In this document: piece by piece, positions 10,588-21,714 of the stretch
How positions within the stretch are numbered: the first letter of the stretch is position 1
How the letters are laid out: the number at the start of each line of letters is the position of its first letter
Source: Berghia stephanieae
Lineage: Eukaryota > Mollusca > Gastropoda > Nudibranchia > Aeolidiidae
Assembly (NCBI GenBank): GCA_034508935.3
Contig: CM067453.1
Span: 2,594,963-2,658,962, forward strand
Reading direction: 5' to 3'
Length of the DNA: 64,000 bases
Made by a program: the position numbers and the translations under genes
The notes under the pieces: model-generated
The model's database searches: none
What the model saw: the letters and a program-made list of their open reading frames with translations, nothing else
Told to the model about the DNA's origin: nothing

Positions 10588-10700
10588 GGCTACTATGTGG
10601 TCTAATGGTATGACACTCGCCTTCGGATTGGAAGATCCTGGGTTCGAGCGAATCACATATTCTTACCCCCCCCCCCCCCAAAAAAAAAAAAAAAAATTTA
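10588..10700 (+). mobile_element. Solo tRNA-like head of SINE family A with C/A tail
   Basis: TATGTGGTCTAATGGTATGA (box A) and GGGTTCGAGCG (box B) match the head of SINE A, but the body is absent and a run of C then A follows. Either a truncated SINE or an independent head insertion. 10700-10838 has nothing recognisable. Confidence 0.6.
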
Positions 10701-10836
10701 ATGTAAAGAGAGAGAAAGCCGACAAATAGCAAAGGGAGCTAATCGCAACAAATGAAAATTCACATTTTATAATGATTATTTCCCCTGTGGTGGTTGTTTC
10801 TGTCCAGATCTATAATGTAATGTAAAAGGGACGAAA

Positions 10837-10838
<2 letters not shown>

Positions 10839-10892
<54 letters not shown>

Positions 10893-11047
10893 AAGAGAGA
10901 GAAAGAGAGAGAAAGAAAGAGAAAGAAAGAGAAAGAGAGAGAGAGAGGGAGAGAGGGGGAGAGAGGGAGGGAGAGAGAGGGAGAGAGGGGGGGGGGGAGG
11001 AGAGAGAGGGAGAGAGAGAGGGAGAGAGAGGGAGAGAGAGGGAGAGA

Positions 11048-11088
<41 letters not shown>
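10839..11088. repeat. (GA)n-rich microsatellite
   Basis: About 250 bp of GA with GAAA and GGGA interruptions and one run of ten G. Apparent Arg-Glu or Leu-Ser frames are artefacts. 11089-11340 shows nothing recognisable. Confidence 0.95.
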
Positions 11089-11090
<2 letters not shown>

Positions 11091-11344
11091 GACTTCCGTA
11101 GTTTCACGTCACTTTTATCGTATTACTTAATCTTTTAGCCAATATGGACTTTCAATTAGTTGCAATGTCTATTACTATTTAAGATAAGTTTAATTTCTCA
11201 TTACAAAAAAAATTGCTAAGTCGATTGTCGTTAGACTCCTGCCGACGCCATTATTATTTACAGTGTTCCCCATCAGTTTTGATATTGCAAGTGATGGCAA
11301 ACATTATGTTTCATCAGGTTATAGTATTATTAGGGTTAAATGGG

Positions 11345-11606
11345 GGTTCGCGGGGTGCCCCCCCCCCCCCATTGATAAAAAAAGGTGAGGGGAGTTCTGT
11401 GAGTCTACCCCCTCCCCCCCCCCCCCCCCCGATGATAAAAAACGGGGAGGGGAGTTCTGTGAGTCTACCCCCCCTCCCCCCCCCCCCCGATGATAAAAAA
11501 CGGGGAGGGGAGTTCTGTGAGTCTACCCCCCCCCTCGATAAAAAAAAAGGGGAGGGGAGTTCTGTGAGTCTACTCCCCCCCCCCCCCCTTGATAAAAAAA
11601 GAAAAT
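11345..11606. repeat. C-rich minisatellite (about 5 units of 45-60 bp)
   Basis: Each unit is a long C run, GATGATAAAAAACGGGG or a variant, then AGGGGAGTTCTGTGAGTCTA. Units differ mainly in C-run length, as expected from slippage. The minus strand has repeated long G runs with quadruplex potential. 11607-12260 shows no gene or repeat I can name. Confidence 0.85.
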
Positions 11607-12263
11607 CCCCTCTTAACCCGTGCTGTGAAACTACGAAAGTCCTCCCCAAAATATGATAATCAATCTTTAATTTTTGAATTCCATAGTCTTATACAAAACA
11701 AACAACTTTTCATATAGACGTCTAATTCAAAACGTACAAAACTGTTGGAAATTTTTTTTACTTGAATCTCGTTTTAATTCCACTTCGAATAAATGAGTTT
11801 TATGATGGTCAAATTAAATAATTGTAAAGACAGGTTGACACCGAACAAATTACTTAGGGATAAAATAATAATAAATGATAGCATAGTGTATTTGTTGAAG
11901 GCTCTAGCAGATCACAAGAGGGACATCGATTCAATTTGAAAGAAGAACACAGTCTTAATTCAGATGCTGTTTAAGGCTGTTTATCCACAGGTTCCTAGCA
12001 CTGGCTTCACTTTGATATTTAATTTATCTATTATCTTTTTTCTTATCTATTAGTATATTAATTATATCAGTATAAAGGATGGGGGATAGGGGTGCGGGAA
12101 GGGGGGGGGGTTGTATTTTTTTTTTCAACGGGACTTTGCCCTTCACTGCCAGGAACTTGTGGAAAGACTCCCCTTTTGAAACATATCTGCCGATGAACAA
12201 TGCTCTAACTCCTTTGAAAGATAGCATCGATTTCATAATATGAAAACCTCCAGCAATGAGCTT

Positions 12264-12564
12264 GAGCTTTTTTATATAGCGCAATATCCACTAAACGTGC
12301 TCAAAGCGCTTAACAACGGGTCCCTTGCCAACAGCAGCACTTTTAGAACGAGACATGTCTTTTAGGCGACATTTACATTTTTTTCAGAGACAACGCTGTT
12401 AATGACCAAGTTGTTAACGATCAGGTACTCATTTTACACCCGACTACGGTGAGAAAATCGGAGTAAAGAGCATTCTCTAATGACTCAACTATGCGCCAAT
12501 CGAGGCTCTAACCCAGGACCTTCCGATCCAAAAGCGAGCGTCATACCACCAGACCACATCGCCA
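12264..12564 (-). mobile_element. SINE family A, full-length copy
   Basis: The plus strand begins with the tail TTTTTTATATAGCGCAATAT at about 12268 and ends with the complement of the head, CATACCACCAGACCACATCG. A duplicated GTTAATGACC/GTTAACGATC segment near 12400-12420 is peculiar to this copy. 12565-12940 holds nothing recognisable. Confidence 0.8.
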
Positions 12565-12940
12565 CACGAATACCTCCAATAATTACATATAGTGGAATAG
12601 CAAATAAACTCACTGACTTACCACAGATAACAGTAAGGAATGTCCAAATCTGCAACAAATCCTGGTTTCAAGTAAGTCTGGAACAAATTATCAAAGGCAT
12701 GAATTAAATACGAAACATCAGATCAATAAAAATTTAGGAAGGTGTTTTTTGTACAAAGGTTAAAAATAAAATGGAAGTGTAATCAGGTAGTTGAAATTCT
12801 ATGAGTTTGTTTTGGATTGTGTGTTGGGCTTTTGTTTATGTTTGTGGTCATTTTATGAGTAAATCTCGAAGATGTGTTCTACAGGTATTACCCGAGACCA
12901 CAATGGTCATATCGAGACAAGAAACTTTGAGATATCCTTG

Positions 12941-13132
12941 TATAGATAGAATGCGCTTGGCCAAGGAGTTCACAACATTGCCATCCGGAAGTATAACGGA
13001 CCAACACACAAACTCTGTGTAACCATGAACTTTTATAGTCTGGTTAATACAGTTTAGTGAGAACAACTCACAAACGCGGATGACAAAAACAATAACAAAG
13101 GCCTGAGTGACGTCATCTGCATACTATCTATA
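12941..13132 (+). mobile_element. MITE, copy 1 (192 bp)
   Basis: The ends are inverted: TATAGATAGAATGC on the left and GCATACTATCTATA on the right, one mismatch in 14. Internal motifs are GCCATCCGGAAGTATAACGG, CACACAAACTCTGTG and GAGTGACGTCATC. No coding sequence. The ends may include a TA target duplication, which would suit a Tc1/mariner-type origin, but this is not proven. Confidence 0.8.
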
Positions 13133-13161
13133 AATGCAATGCCAAGTCGGAAAACATCACT

Positions 13162-13443
13162 TATAGATAGTATGCGCTTGGCTAAGAAGCTCATAACATT
13201 GCCATCCGGAAGTATAACGGACCAACACACAAAACTGTGTGTATCCATGAACGTTTATGGATAGTATGCGCTTGGCTAAGAAGCTCATAACATTGCCATC
13301 CGGAAGTACAACGGACACAAAACTGTGTGTATCCATGAACGTTTATAGTAGGGTTAATACAGTTCAGTGAGCATTATTCATAAACGCGGATGACAAAAAA
13401 AGTAACAAATACAAGAGTGACGTCATCTTCGAACTATCTATTG
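13162..13443 (+). mobile_element. MITE, copy 2 with internal partial duplication
   Basis: The left end TATAGATAGTATGC is at 13162 and the right end near ACTATCTATTG at 13433-13443. The 5' half (left end through GCCATCCGGAAGTA and the TGTGTGTATCCATGAACG block) occurs twice, at 13162 and 13256, lengthening the copy to about 280 bp. Confidence 0.75.
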
Positions 13444-13620
13444 ATAGGATTCGTAACTTTCCCCGTTTGTTAGAAAGAAATTAATGGGACGTAATCACCT
13501 AATTGAAGTCAGAACCTGCGAAAACTCGTGCCAAATTTAAGTAAATTACCAAAAACAAAAGTTAATAACACCTTATGAGTGAAAAGATGTGGCTTCATGC
13601 GGATACGCTTCGTCTGCGAT

Positions 13621-13813
13621 TATAGAATAGAATGCGCTTGGCGAAGGAGTTCACAGCATTGCCATCCGGAAGTATAACGGACCAACACACAAACTCTGTG
13701 TAACCATGAACTTTTATAGTCTGGTTAATACAGTTTAGTGAGAACAACTCACAAACGCGGATGGCAAAAACAATAACAAAGGCCTGAGTGACGTCATCTG
13801 CATACTATCTATA
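13621..13813 (+). mobile_element. MITE, copy 3 (193 bp)
   Basis: Nearly identical to copy 1: the left end is TATAGAATAGAATGC, the right end GCATACTATCTATA, and the internal motifs come in the same order. The close similarity suggests recent transposition or local duplication. Confidence 0.8.
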
Positions 13814-13834
13814 AAAGCCCCGAAGTTTAATGTC

Positions 13835-14100
13835 GTTTTATATTAATCTCAGGTGCAACTTCAGACGATGAATGAGGTAGACGTCACTAAGTCTTATGCC
13901 ATATTGTTTTATATCAACTGACAGGTGATAACTTCTCACAAAAGTCTCTTTCTCACTCTCTGGCATTATTGACGCAGTGCGTTTAGATAAAATACTCAAC
14001 CAGCCGGATAATGAACCAGCATACAAAACAATGTGTCTGCTTAAATGTTTAAAGTCTAATTCATAGAATTTAGTGAGAAATAAAATGGCTGAGTGAGTTT
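13835..14100 (-). mobile_element. Diverged MITE-related segment
   Basis: Motifs related to the MITE body (AGCCGGATAATGAACCAGCA, CAAAACAATGTGTCTG, TTTAGTGAGAAATAAAATGG) are present but diverged, and the ends are unclear. It may be an older subfamily member; the strand is uncertain. 14100-14288 has nothing recognisable. Confidence 0.4.
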
Positions 14101-14288
14101 AATTTTGTTCCATCTTTACTACATAAGGAAAACGTTACATTTGTTTTTGTCTTTGATACGATTTGTCTTGGAGGGCAGAGTTGGTGAGTAGTTCACTTAA
14201 CCACGTGCCACAGTTTTAACACGGTGTTTTATGTATTTGTTTGTTGATATTAAGAACATATTTTGAGGTTGTCTTCTCGAGTCGTTGA

Positions 14289-14481
14289 TATAGATATTAT
14301 GCGCTTGGCTAAGTATATCACAACATTGCCATCCGGAAGTATAACGGACCAACACACAAAACTGTGTTTAACCATGAACGTTTATCTGGATAATATAGTT
14401 TAGTGAGAATTACTCATAAACATGGATGGCGAAAACAAATAACAAAGACCCGAGTGACGTCATCTTCATTTTATCTAAATA
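14289..14481 (+). mobile_element. MITE, copy 4
   Basis: Left end TATAGATATTATGCGCTTGG, the GCCATCCGGAAGTATAACGG motif, and a right part GAGTGACGTCATCTTC followed by a degraded end ATTTTATCTAAATA. More diverged than copies 1 and 3. Confidence 0.75.
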
Positions 14482-14885
14482 TTTTTACTGAGCCAGGAGT
14501 GTTCAGTCTTCAACAATATATGGATGCTATGAGTTTAGTTTTTTTAAAAAATAAAAACATCCGCCAGCCGGATATAACGGTAGAGCACACGAAACTATGT
14601 TGAATAGTCTGATGTCACGCCGCCCAGCAACAACGGCCATCGTGGTTCTAAACAAAGAAAACATACTTTTTATTCTTCGTGCTGGCTAGAACGTTTCATA
14701 TGTCTTGTGATCAGAATGTATAAAAGTCAAAACATGATCATATTTATAATGTTTTTCTCCTCTGGATACACTTTTTGCTCGTCGGATAAGTATTTCTTAA
14801 GGGCTTCCGCCATTGTTCCGATCGTTTAGAGCCAGTTACTAAGTTACCATGCGTCATTACGAGGGAAAGTGACGTTACGACTGTT

Positions 14886-15057
14886 GAAGCGTATTGGCTA
14901 AGAAGCTCACAACATTGCCATCCGGGAGTACAATGGACCAACACACAAAACTATTGTAACCTTGAATGATACAATTTGGTGAGAACAAATCATGAAAATG
15001 GTAGGATAAAAACAATAACAAAGACCTGAGTGACGTCATGTCATTTCGTTCTATCTA
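14886..15057 (+). mobile_element. MITE, copy 5, left arm of an inverted pair
   Basis: It starts near GTATTGGCTAAGAAGCTCAC and ends at the centre of a 22-bp perfect palindrome (15047-15068). The partner copy runs in the opposite direction at 15058-15240. Confidence 0.7.
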
Positions 15058-15240
15058 TAGATAGAACGAAGATAACGTCACTCAGGCCTTTGTTATTGTT
15101 TTTGCCATCCGTGTTTGTGAGTAATTCTCACTCAACAGAATTAACCAGACAAAAAAATAGATCAAGGTTACACATAGTTTTGTGTGCTGGTGGTATACTT
15201 CCGGATGGCAATGTTGTGAGTTTCTTAGCCAAGAAGGAAC
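15058..15240 (-). mobile_element. MITE, copy 6, right arm of an inverted pair
   Basis: Reads outward as the reverse complement of the family: GATAACGTCACTCAGGCC, ACACATAGTTTTGTGTG, ACTTCCGGATGGCAATG, then TTTCTTAGCCAAG. It joins copy 5 at the palindrome and is different enough from it that this is not a perfect inverted duplication. Confidence 0.7.
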
Positions 15241-15460
15241 GAAGTTGATCTTTTTAAAATTATTTTTAGTTTTCGACCGTCTGATAGTGAAAAGTACTCA
15301 CTAAATATGAGCATTTCTCACTAATAGTATCAATCGGACTAAAAACATTTAAGGTCACACATAGTTTTGTGTGTTGGACGTTATGTGTTTGTTTATAGAT
15401 GCTGTGCGTTTGCCTAATAAACTCACAAGATCTGCCTGCCGGATATACGTAAAGTACCAA
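15241..15460. mobile_element. Diverged MITE fragments
   Basis: Pieces such as TAAGGTCACACATAGTTTTG and TATAGATGCTGTGCGTTTGC with CTGCCTGCCGG show at least one more, poorly preserved member of the family. Confidence 0.45.
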
Positions 15461-15501
15461 AAGATGTTATTTGTAACCTATAACAATCATAGTCGGGTTT
15501 G

Positions 15502-15632
15502 CCCTTTATCAACAAAACATGATGAATGAAACACTACAGACGAATGAGATAATGGGGTTATGGCCGTCTTACCACACTATCTAATTCTAAATTGTAGTGT
15601 TTCATTCATCCTGTTTTGTTGATAAAGGGGAA
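15502..15632. repeat. Hairpin repeat with about 38-bp inverted arms
   Basis: The left arm 15502-15537 (CCCTTTATCAACAAAACATG then ATGAATGAAACACTAC) is inverted at 15593-15630 (GTAGTGTTTCATTCAT then CCTGTTTTGTTGATAAAGGG), with one or two differences and a spacer of about 55 bp. It resembles a small foldback MITE. The right flank GCCGAAACGTCC recurs as GGCCGAAACGTCG near 59210. Confidence 0.75.
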
Positions 15633-15887
15633 AGCCGAAACGTCCATTTTATCTGTTTTCATATATTGAATTGAAGCTTACATTCAATTTCACATTGTTA
15701 TTTATTTGTGGCCAACCAAGACGTGTCAGAAAACAAACCCACTACACAAATAATCAAAACAGAAATATTACAATACAAGAAATAGATACTTACCAAGGAC
15801 ATTGGGAATTGGTGGGGTGTTCTGGTTTCTCCCTTTTGGTGACAATCCGGTGGGTCATTGTGATTGTCGTTTGGTGGTGGTGCTGGT

Positions 15888-16450
<563 letters not shown>

Positions 16451-16484
16451 ATGATATAATAATGATGATCCACTTCTTTTTATC

Positions 16485-16720
16485 CTTCACGACCACATCA
16501 TTCTTTTTCTTCTTCTGGTTTTCTTACTTTTTCTCTTCTTTTCTTACTTTTTCTCTTCTTCTTTTTCCTTTCTTTTCTTCTTTTTCATTTCTTCTTCTTC
16601 TTCTTCTTTTTCTTCTTCATCTTCTTCTTCTTCGTTTTCTCCTTTTTTTTCACCTTTTTTTCTCCTTCATATTTTTTCATTCTCCTCTTCCTGCTCCTTC
16701 TCTTACTCCTCTTTTCTAAC
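16485..16720. repeat. CTT/TTTC-rich low-complexity region
   Basis: A pyrimidine-rich stretch with TCTTCTTCT and TTTTTCTTTT runs. From 16720 to 17430 there is no gene; a short segment at 17140-17310 (GTTTATAAAGTGCATATTCC) may be another old repeat, but I have no second copy here. Confidence 0.85.
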
Positions 16721-17613
16721 TTCTTTGAAAGAAAATTTAACATTGGAAGAAATACAAGGAAAAAAGGTTTTTCTTAAAAGCGGCAACGATGATTTTATTT
16801 AATCGTGCATATCACACGACAGTTCGTGTAAATCTTAAAAGTATGCAGACCGTTAAGGGAGATAACAATTATCTTTTGCCAACAAAAGTATCATCCGGTG
16901 TTAATTCCCTTAGAATAAGGGACGCATTTAGTCATTGATAATGTTGACAGAAAAATGCTAGGATAATATGTTTTACTGCAACAAAGATAGAAGAGAAAAT
17001 AGTGAAAATGACCGGGATATATTTTCATTGCAGAAATAGGCGAAGTAACTGTATAAAGATATACTGAAGATATTAGGAACAATTATTAGAACCAATGCTC
17101 CATCTTGTTCAAGAGCATGTTTATAATAAATAATAATGGTAGACTGCGTTTATAAAGTGCATATTCCTTGTGAAGGGCTCTTTGCGCTTTACAATAAAAT
17201 CTAGAGAACCAAACCGTGCGGCACACCCAATTGGGATTTAGACGTGATATTTGACGGCAACGACCACTAAGATAAAGCTGAAACCAAGAAAGCGCTATAG
17301 ATGCCAAAAGACATGATTAATCTATTTATGAGAATTTTGTAACCGCTTGCGTCGAGTGTGGCCGACAGATCGAGAAGAAAGAAATAATAAAAACTAAGCC
17401 ATCGTCTGCAGCACTCAACACGTCATTGTTTTTGTTTGTTTTTAGGTGTTTAACGGCGCTTTCGACACTATTTAGGTCATTTAAGCGCCCGTTTCTGTTT
17501 TTTATCAATTTTTATCGGCCTTGAGGGGCCATAGCTGCTCAAAACGTGTACTGTTGTAATAAAATCTTTATAAAATCATAATAGTTACATGTTTGTTTTG
17601 TAAAAATATCTAT

Positions 17614-19072
17614 TTATAATTTCTGCAGGAGTTCACATTCCTGCAGATACTTTAATATTGTAAGCGGATCGACCGACTGGAACAGAGACTTCAAGTCTCT
17701 GTTATCATAATGTTGTGACCTTATCTGTTCTAATTCTGTACATTCAGTTAAAATGTGTTGAACTGTGAGGTCACAGTTACATCTTCTGCAGAGGGGTTTT
17801 TCATCCCTCTCCAGAAGGAAACGGTGAGTGAGGGCAGTATGTCCGATCCGGAGTCGAGTTATTTTGACCTCGTCTCTTCTTTTTAGCCCCGAGTTGGGTC
17901 TGGGGCCGAGGTCACTTTTAATTTGTTTTAATTTGTTATGTACATCTCGACTCCAGGATCGTTCCCATTCCTTTCGGACATGTTTTTTTTATATTGATCT
18001 TTAAATCCGCGTGCGGGATTTTACTGCCCTCTTGTAATTCTTGGCTCACCGCCTCTTTTGCCAGTCGATCCGCTTCTTCGTTCCCCTGGATACCCACATG
18101 ACTAGGTACCCAGAGAAAACACACTTTCTTTTTCTTAATAAATAATTTATTTGCACCTTCCAAGATACATATGAGTCTTGGATCGATGCAATAAAAATTT
18201 GAGATCCCCTTAAGTACGGATAGCGAGTCAGACAAGATCAAGAATTTGTTCTTATTCGATCTCTCAGCCAAACGGAGAACATTTAGGATTGCTCTCGATT
18301 CCGTTGTAAAGATCGAAACATTTTTATTCAGGCGAAGTGATCTTGTGCCTTCCGATGAGTGATAGGCACATCCTACTGCATCTGCGCTCTTTGAACCATC
18401 CGTGAAGATGTGAGTATAATTTTTGTATGTTTGTAATATTGCTTTTAGTGTCTGTTTGTAAATATGTGGATCTGTTTGTGATTTTTCGAGTTTTGTTAGA
18501 TCCAAATTTATGTTTGGTCTATGTATGGACCACGGTGTTGTCTTTGCCTGGACGTATGGATGTATCCTATCTAGACTGATGTTCATGTCTGCGATGTCTT
18601 TTTTTATTCTGCAACCTAATGGTGGTGTCATTTTTGGGTGCTTGCGAAATTTTTCTTCTAGTGTCCTATCCGTGTAGTGTACATGTTTGTGTGCTGGGTT
18701 GTCGTGCAGCGATGTGACCTTAGTAACATACTGGAGAGCCAGTTTATTACTCCTGAGATGGAGAGGTGGCTCATCTGCCTCAGCATAAAGGCTTGCCACT
18801 GGAGAAGTGCGGAAAGCCCCGAGTGCCAAGCGCAGTCCCTGATGATGAATTGGGTCCAGCATTCCTAAGTAGGATGGTTTTGCAGAGCCGTATACAAAAG
18901 ATGCGTAGTCCAATTTTGATCGAATAAGGGTTTGGTATATCTTTAGAAGAGTGTTAGAGTCCGAACTCCATTCCATGCTCGACAGAACTCTCAATATTCT
19001 CATTGCTTTCATGCATCGCAGTCTGAGATCTTTGATATGGGCAAGGAAATTTAGTTTCCTATCAAAGATCAA
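17614..19072 (-). pseudogene. LINE thumb, RNase H and terminal zinc knuckle
   Basis: The start LNFLAHIKDLRLRCMKAM is the post-RT thumb region. RNase H follows with HIFTDGSKSAD (first Asp), IFTTESRAILNVL (Glu), KFLILSDSLSVL (Asp) and FLWVPSHVGIQGNEEADRLA (His and final Asp), so all expected catalytic positions are visible. Beyond about 17936 the frame changes and the C-terminal segment RRCNCDLTVQHILTEC lies at about 17690-17800, ending LLQKL and a stop at 17614. Confidence 0.85.
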
Positions 19073-19095
19073 ACCCAGGAATCGGGCTTCGTCCT

Positions 19096-20524
19096 TTACC
19101 TAAATTCTGAAATTGTTGAGGTCAGGCTGTCTGATGTGGTGCGTTTTCGGCAGAAGTGGACAGCTACTGTTTTTGATGGGGAGAAGGAGAAACCATTGAG
19201 ATTTGCCCACTCCGACAGTTTGTTTAGTTGGAGTTGTAACTGTCTCTCAATGGTGTCTATACTCGATTTACTTCGATAGCATACAAGAAAGTCATCAACA
19301 TATAAGGAACAGTCAACATTCTGTCTCATTGCATTCACTATTGAGTTTATTTTAATCTCAAACAGAATGGGAGACAGAATGCTACCCTGTGGAACTCCCT
19401 CTTCCTGATCAAACGGATCAGAAAAGGTGGATCCCGCTGAAAGGACCTGTTGTTTAAAAATGCTCTGACAAACATTGGAAGGTTTCCTCGTAGACCAAGA
19501 TTGTGCAGATCTTTGAGGATTCCGAATTTCCAAGTTGTGTCAAAGGCCTTCTCGAGGACAAAGAAATTTGCTACCAAGTGCTCACCTTTGGCAAAGGCCT
19601 CACGAATGAAGCTCTCTAGTCGAACAAGGTGATCAACAGTTGATCTGTTCTTTCGAAAGCCACATTGGAGGTCGGAGAGGGAGTTGTTGTGTTCCAAGTA
19701 GAACATCAGACGCTTGTTGACCATTTTCTCCATCAGCTTGCATAGGCAGCTGGTGAGGGAGATTGGTCGGTAGTTTGAAGCGTCCGAATGGTCTTTCCCA
19801 GATTTTGGTACTGGAATCACGGTGGCCAGATTCCAACTAGGTGGAAAAGTCTGTGCTGTCCATATCTTGTTATAGATATTCAAAAGGACAACCAGACTAT
19901 CTTGTGGAAGATGTCGGAGTATTTCATAACTGATGTTGTCAGGACCTGGTGCTGTGACATTTGTGTCACGGAGGCAGGCACCCAACTCCTCAAGTGTAAA
20001 TGGTTTGTTGTAGTCTTCAGTGTTTGTAGATGTAAAGTTTATTGGTGTGTTTTCTGCGTTTTGTTTATGGCGCAGAAATTGTGGTGTGTGTGGTGTGCAG
20101 ACGAGGAGTTGTGCGCCAGCCTCTCGGCCAGAGTGTTGGCAATTTCTTGTTCTGTTTCAGCCACGGATCCATCGGGACGTGTCAAGTGATTTAGTGAATC
20201 ACTATCAGATCTCTTCAGTTTCCGTAACATCTTCCACACCCTATTCAGGGGTGTCTGGCTATTTATTTTTGAGTTTTGGAAGGATCTCCGTTTGTTTTCT
20301 CGGAAGATCTTCCTACACTTTGCTCGTAGTTTCCTAAATGTTGTGAAATTCTCAGGGATTGGGAATCTCATCGCTTTCCTGTATGCTTTTTTCTTCTCCC
20401 ATAGGGCCGCTCGACATTCCTCTGTAAACCAGGGATTGTGTTTTCTCGGTCTTCCAGGGGTTGTTGGTATTGTCGAGCTGAAGATATTTGTTAGAATATT
20501 TTTGAATTTGTCATATCTGTCCAC
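19096..20524 (-). pseudogene. LINE linker and reverse transcriptase domain
   Basis: The linker (WFTEECRAALWEKKKAYRKA) is typical of non-LTR elements between EN and RT. The RT then shows APGPDNISYEILRHLP, VIPVPKSGKDHSDASNYRPI, GFRKNRSTVDHLVRLESFI, FVLEKAFDTTW (motif A region), EGVPQGSILSPILFEI (motif B) and CSLYVDDFLV (motif C, YVDD). The A motif has Leu-Glu where Leu-Asp is more usual, so a catalytic residue may be altered. Frame shifts lie near 20000 and 19360. Confidence 0.85.
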
Positions 20525-21356
20525 CTCTGTCGTAAGGAGTCTGTGACACTCCTGTGAGAAAGTTTCCCAATCTGCTCGCCGAACACTCCAACGTTTGGGC
20601 TGTGGGGCCCTTGAAGTCGGGGTGATGTCGAGGCAGACTGGAAAATGGTCAGAACGTGATCGTCATCGATCACAGTCCAGGAGAGCTCTGGAGCTAGTGT
20701 AGGATCACAAAAAGTGAGATCAATGGCAGACGTGGTAAGATTGTGAATATTTACCCGTGTTGCCTCGAGACCGTTTGCCAAGTATACATCCATTTTCATT
20801 ATGAATGTCTCCACTGCTTTTCCCTCTGATTTGTGTCTGTGTTTCCCCAAAGAGGACTGTGAGCATTGAAATCTCCCATTATCACATAGGGAGGGGGGGG
20901 GGGGAGTTGGTTTAAAACTCCCTCTAGCTCAGCAGACTGGAGGCGGTGATCTGGTGGGATGTACACAAAGCAGATGGTGATTGGTCTGTGCAATGTCACT
21001 CTCACTGCTATTGCCTGTAGATTTGTTCTTATTGGTATCAAGCGGTGGGGGTGCTCTTCTTAGTGAGAATTGAGACTCCCCCACACGCTATCTGGCCATC
21101 AGAGTGAATCAGATGATTGGCCGTATATCCTTTTACTGTGTAGACGTCTGCTGGTAATTTTGTTTCCTGCAGACAGACTACATCAGGATTCCTCTGGAGG
21201 AGGAGGTCCAATCCTGTTCTATTTGATCTGATCCCTCTGATGTTCCAGGAAATGAATCTTGTCTGACTAGGTATCCTAATTTTTTGTGGGGAGGTTAGGC
21301 AGTATGCCTGCCTTAAACCCTTTTACTTTTATTCTCCTAGGAAGAGAGACTTCCAT
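20491..21356 (-). pseudogene. LINE endonuclease domain (AP-type)
   Basis: The frame opens MEVSLPRRIKVKG and soon gives FISWNIRGIRSNR, the N-terminal motif of LINE endonucleases. It continues with VVCLQETKLP (catalytic Glu) and then VIMGDFNAHSPLWG, with the GDFNAH block holding the catalytic Asp and Asn. SAIDLTFCD and WTVIDDDHVLT cover the late S-D-H part. Frame changes near 21040 and 20800 split it. In intact relatives the domain nicks target DNA to prime reverse transcription. Confidence 0.8.
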
Positions 21357-21569
21357 TGTTTATTTTTACCTTGCGGTTTCAGTGGAAAAAAATAACTTTA
21401 TCAAAAGCATGCGTGTGATCTAGGGACTAAATGAACCCTCTGATGAAGGATTAGGTCCACTTCAGGATTATCAATCAATCAACAGGAACGATATAAATAC
21501 ACTGATGAAGTTAGTATAACATGTACCATAATATGATAAAGAATATAAAACAAAAACTGCATGCAAAAG

Positions 21570-21700
21570 ATTGTTGGTTTGGTTTTATGTGTTAATAGGT
21601 TTCAACACTATTAGGTCTTTTCTAGCTTTGGTAAATATTTATCGGCATAGAAACTCCATAGCAGCTCTATGATGTAAATACTTTTGATTTAAAATTTATA
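21570..21700 (-). mobile_element. Truncated LINE 3' end (I-type family)
   Basis: GGTTTGGTTTTATGTGTTAA, then TTTCAACACTATTAGGTC and CTTTGGTAAATATTTATCGG, matches the 3' region at 17430-17530 and 27045-27160 in the same orientation. Confidence 0.55.
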
Positions 21701-21714
21701 TATCGACTTACTGG

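Larger units (their letters stand above)
17430..21420 (-). mobile_element. LINE of the I superfamily (possibly Nimb-like), ORF2 nearly complete but broken
   Basis: Reading on the minus strand, the element has ORF2 from an ATG at 21356 to a stop at 17614 (about 3.74 kb), then a 3' region to about 17430. Domains in order are AP endonuclease, reverse transcriptase with YVDD, RNase H, and a terminal zinc knuckle-like CRRCNCDLTVQHILTEC. RNase H after the RT and the C-terminal cysteine cluster point to the I superfamily; the exact clade cannot be fixed by eye. No ORF1 was found upstream. About five frame changes (roughly 21040, 20800, 20510, 20000, 19360 and 19085 boundaries) break ORF2, so it is not functional as sequenced. 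The 3' end (AACACCTAAAAACAAACAAA on the minus strand) recurs at 1621, 21570 and 27045. Confidence 0.85.

Noticed and set aside
10760-11138. Arg-Glu and Leu-Ser repeat proteins
   Set aside because: Translations of the GA microsatellite.
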